A stretch of 64,000 nt of DNA, taken from Vulcanimicrobiota bacterium. Lineage in GTDB: Bacteria > Vulcanimicrobiota > Vulcanimicrobiia > Vulcanimicrobiales > Vulcanimicrobiaceae. The notes under the pieces are model-generated. The model made no database searches and was not told where the DNA came from. It saw only the letters and a program-made list of their open reading frames with translations. The stretch lies in contig PMSI01000003.1 of NCBI GenBank assembly GCA_003168375.1, positions 868,001-932,000 on the forward strand, read 5' to 3'. Positions 61,377-64,000 of this stretch are shown here, in pieces (the first letter of the stretch is position 1; the number at the start of each line of letters is the position of its first letter). Position numbers and translations under genes: made by a program.

Positions 61377-62198
61377 TCAGTACATTGAAAGGGTCCCGTC
61401 GACCCGTGCTTTGTCGACCGCGCGCGAGAAAAGCCACAGCGAGAGCGGCATCAAGATGATCGAGGCGACCAGCAGCCAGATCGCGTCGGGTGCCGCCTTC
61501 GAAAGCGGAACCCCGGCGATGGCGGCCCGGAAACCGTTGAGCGCGTGGGTGATCGGGAGGCACCAGCCGATGACCTGCAGCGCCACCGGCAGCTTCGCGA
61601 GCGGGATGTAGACCCCGCCGAACAGCATCGCGCTCGAGTTCGAGATCCACTCGACCGGACCGGTCTTCTTGATGACCATCGCCAGTGCCGCGGCGAGGAC
61701 CCCGAGCGGCGAGACCGCGGCGACGGTGAGCACCAGGAAGACCACTGCGGTCAGCGCGTCGATCCGGGAGAGGTCGAGGCCGAACGGGATCGCGATCAGC
61801 AGGAAGACCAGCGTCTGCAGGACCGTCAGCGTGAACGACCAGAGCCCGCTCGAGAGCACCAGCGTCGGGAGCCGGGTCGGCGTGGCAAGCAGCATCTCGA
61901 GCGTGCCGGTCAGTTGCGCGTCGCGGATCGATTCGGCGAAGCTGTTGAGCGCGATGGTCTGGAAGCGCAGGAAGGCGCTGTTGATCGCCAGGTACTGGAA
62001 GTACGTCATCACGACGCCGCCGGAGTCGACCGGGCGGTTCACCAGCCGGGAGATGTACCACGCGACGACGACCTCGACGATGATGCTGGCCCAGCTCAGC
62101 GCGAAGTTGCCCGGATAGGAGAGCGCGACGCGGCGGTCGCGCGCGAAGATCGCGCCGACTTTCGCCCAGCGCCCGCGGCGCTCAATCGTCGCGGTCAT
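61377..62198 (-). CDS. ABC-2 type transporter permease
   Basis: 273-aa membrane protein with six helices. It has NALNGFRAAIAGVPLSKAAP after an ABC-2-like core; QLTGTLEMLLATPTRLPTLV is the family's coupling-helix-like segment. It overlaps the ATPase gene by 17 nt, so the two form one exporter. The substrate may be a lipid-linked or polysaccharide compound, given the adjacent exopolysaccharide and glycosyltransferase genes; this is inference. Confidence 0.88.
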   Translation of the reverse strand: MTATIERRGRWAKVGAIFARDRRVALSYPGNFALSWASIIVEVVVAWYISRLVNRPVDSGGVVMTYFQYLAINSAFLRFQTIALNSFAESIRDAQLTGTLEMLLATPTRLPTLVLSSGLWSFTLTVLQTLVFLLIAIPFGLDLSRIDALTAVVFLVLTVAAVSPLGVLAAALAMVIKKTGPVEWISNSSAMLFGGVYIPLAKLPVALQVIGWCLPITHALNGFRAAIAGVPLSKAAPDAIWLLVASIILMPLSLWLFSRAVDKARVDGTLSMY

Positions 62199-63192
62199 TC
62201 GTCATCTTCTTGAAAACGTCGACGGGTTCGGGCTCGAGCAGCCGGAAGTCGCGCAGCACGCTTCCATTCGCCGAGACCGCCCGCATCAGCGCGCCGAGCG
62301 TCCCGTCGAGCTGGTCCATCTCGATCTGGACGTCGACGCCGCGCGGCGTGTGCTCGACGCGCAGATCGCGAAAGCCGGGAACGTTGCGGGTCCGCGCGAG
62401 CAGCGCTTCGTCGACCTGATCGAGGCTGACGCGGTAACGCGCGATGGCGTGCATGTCGACGTCGAGTTCGCGCGGCGGACCGATCGCGACGATGCGGCCG
62501 CGGTTCACGACCGCGACGCGATCGCACAGCTGCCACGCCTCTTCCAGCAGGTTGGTGGCGAGCACGACCGTCTTGCCGGCTTCGCCGACCAGCCGCTCGC
62601 GGATCAGCGCGCGCAGATCTTCGGCGTGCACCGGGTCGACGGCACGCGTCGGTTCGTCGAAGAACAGGATCTGCGGATCCGCCATCAGTGCCCGCGCCAC
62701 GGTCAGCCGGACGCGCATCCCCGACGAGTATCCGCCGAAGCGGCTGTCGAGGTGCTCGGTCAGGTCGACCAGCGCGACGCACTCTTCGATGCGACGGCGC
62801 AGGCCGGCGCCGTGCAGGCCCACCAGGGCGCCGAAGAACTCCAGGTTCTGCCGCGCCGTCAGGCGGAAGTAGAAGCTACGCTCGTCGCTCGTGCACAGGC
62901 CGATCCGGCGCTTCGCCTCGTACGGGTCGCTGATCACGTCGATGCCGTCGATCGTCAAGCGGCCCGCGTCCGGCACGATCAGCGTCGACAGCAGCTTCAG
63001 CAGCGTCGACTTGCCCGCGCCGTTGGGGCCCAGCAGACCGAAGAGTTCGCCGCGGCCGACGCTCAGCGAGACGTCGAAGAGTACCTGGCGCCGCGGCATG
63101 CCGTGGACGAACGAGCGCAGCATCGCTGCCGGACCGTGCGACGCGGGAAAAGACTTGTCGACGTGCTCCACCGTGAGCATCTGGTCCATCAT
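62182..63192 (-). CDS. ABC transporter ATP-binding protein
   Basis: 336-aa ATPase. Walker A is GPNGAGKSTLLKLLSTL. The signature is GYSSGMRVRLTVARAL (SSGM in place of LSGG) and Walker B is ILFFDEPTRAVDP. About 90 residues follow the nucleotide-binding domain, including RVSLDQVDEALLARTRNVPG, a C-terminal extension common in DrrA/NatA-type exporters. It pairs with the permease gene through a 17-nt overlap. Confidence 0.9.
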   Translation of the reverse strand: MMDQMLTVEHVDKSFPASHGPAAMLRSFVHGMPRRQVLFDVSLSVGRGELFGLLGPNGAGKSTLLKLLSTLIVPDAGRLTIDGIDVISDPYEAKRRIGLCTSDERSFYFRLTARQNLEFFGALVGLHGAGLRRRIEECVALVDLTEHLDSRFGGYSSGMRVRLTVARALMADPQILFFDEPTRAVDPVHAEDLRALIRERLVGEAGKTVVLATNLLEEAWQLCDRVAVVNRGRIVAIGPPRELDVDMHAIARYRVSLDQVDEALLARTRNVPGFRDLRVEHTPRGVDVQIEMDQLDGTLGALMRAVSANGSVLRDFRLLEPEPVDVFKKMTNDRDD

Positions 63193-63266
63193 GGCTCCCC
63201 GGGTTTTGCCCCGAAGGACGCGGGGAGTAACGGGTTGCCCGGTCGCTGCGCCGAACCGCGCCGCTC

Positions 63267-64000
63267 ATGCGCGTGATGCACGTCGCCGCCGATCTCGGCA
63301 CGTACGGGGCGGAGCGCTTCGTCGCGCAACTGCTCGAGCGTCTGTCCGAGCCCGGCCTCGAGCTCGCGGCGCTTACTTTGGCGGCGGCGCGCCCCGGCGA
63401 CGCCCCGGACCGCGTCACGCGCTTCTCCGCGGGCCGGCGCGGGCGGTTCGACGCGACGTTCGCGGCGCGAATGACCGCTGCGATGCGCACCTGGCGTCCC
63501 GACCTGGTCCACACGCACACGCACGCGGGCAAGTACTGGGGCCGCATCGCGGCGATCGCGGCCGGCGTCCCGGCGATCGTCCACACCGAGCACAACAGCG
63601 AGTTCGGCGCGCCGGCGCCGTTCTGGTGGCTGAACCGCCTGCTGCTGCGGCGGACCGACGCACTCGTCGCGGTCTCGGAGGCGCAGCGCGATCGCCTCGT
63701 CGCCGACGAGGGAGCCGACCGCGCGCGGATCACGGTCATCCCGAACGGGATCATCGTCGCGGAACCGGATCCCGCGGCTCGAGGCTGGGCCCGCGCCGCG
63801 CTCGGGGCCGCCGAGGACGAGCGGATTCTCCTCCACGTCGGACGGCTGAGCGCCGTGAAGAACCAGGCTCTGGCGATCGAGGCGCTGGCGCTGCTCCCCG
63901 GCCGCGTGCGGCTCGTGCTGGCGGGTGCCGGCCGCGACCGCGACGCGCTCGAGCGGCGCGCCGCCGATCTGGGCGTCGCCCTGCGGACGACGTTCCTCGG
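63267..64000 (+). CDS. GT4 family glycosyltransferase, N-terminal part (runs off the window)
   Basis: A frame of at least 244 codons beginning MRVMHVAADLGTYGAERFVA, a typical GT-B/GT4 start. LVHTHTHAGKYWGRIAAIAA and TEHNSEFGAPAPFWWLNRLL belong to the acceptor domain. The donor domain starts near ILLHVGRLSAVKNQALAIEA, the GRLxxxKN motif. ATG 63267 is chosen because the sequence fits from there. It is divergent from the ABC ATPase gene by 75 nt. Likely an envelope sugar transferase. Confidence 0.85.
   Translation, partial: MRVMHVAADLGTYGAERFVAQLLERLSEPGLELAALTLAAARPGDAPDRVTRFSAGRRGRFDATFAARMTAAMRTWRPDLVHTHTHAGKYWGRIAAIAAGVPAIVHTEHNSEFGAPAPFWWLNRLLLRRTDALVAVSEAQRDRLVADEGADRARITVIPNGIIVAEPDPAARGWARAALGAAEDERILLHVGRLSAVKNQALAIEALALLPGRVRLVLAGAGRDRDALERRAADLGVALRTTFL

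Overview
The window is a GC-rich bacterial chromosome segment. Its left 35 kb is the str–S10–spc–alpha ribosomal supercluster, read right to left on the minus strand: rpsL-rpsG-fusA-tuf-rpsJ, then rplC through rpsM, then rpsK-rpsD-rpoA. The cell envelope looks diderm: there is a TonB-type receptor, a Wza-like export protein, a Wzc-like tyrosine autokinase and several secreted beta-rich proteins. Together with the carotenoid hydratase/glycosyltransferase pair, the missing rpmD and the receptor style, this suggests a deep lineage such as Eremiobacterota (Vulcanimicrobiota). That placement is inference from gene style only; no marker comparison was possible.

The ribosomal cluster is complete in content, except that rpmD (L30) and infA are absent from their usual places. 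It is cut twice. An island at about 21.9-30.3 kb separates rpsJ from rplC. It carries a CPBP protease, a Uma2-like nuclease, two small membrane or secreted proteins, a glutaryl-CoA dehydrogenase, a very large tectonin/CHAP/TIG lipoprotein and an SRPBCC protein. A second island at about 2.0-8.9 kb separates rpsM from rpsK. It carries a secreted DUF642-like protein, a DUF2079 membrane protein, a beta-hydroxyacid dehydrogenase, an ornithine-cyclodeaminase homologue, and a lipase / gingipain-like protease / small-protein unit. The transcription signals fit the cuts. rpsL, rplC and rpsK each have a convincing sigma70-type promoter with a 17-bp spacer. rpsJ is followed by a classical intrinsic terminator and rpsM by a 9-bp hairpin.

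Four loci carry a dispersed 21-22 bp element beginning TCATCCTGAGCTTGTC, all in the same orientation. Two lie inside ribosomal genes and are translated as the tails of L29 and S3. S3 is also unusually long (416 aa), with an RG-rich segment and then an acidic low-complexity tail.

The right half (35-64 kb) is ordinary chromosome with several functional units. These are an SDR plus MFS pair, and a divergent thioredoxin-fold gene with an in-frame UGA in a UGGC motif and a SECIS-like hairpin, which is a probable selenoprotein. Next come a Tag-type glycosylase and a coupled papain-like protease / unknown / secreted protein trio. They are followed by an OmpR-type two-component system beside a TonB receptor, recQ, and a carotenoid glycosylation and acylation operon. 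Last are a cluster of NarL/LuxR regulators, a diheme cytochrome c, an exopolysaccharide export module, an ABC-2 transporter and the start of a GT4 glycosyltransferase. No tRNA, rRNA, CRISPR array or insertion sequence was recognised.
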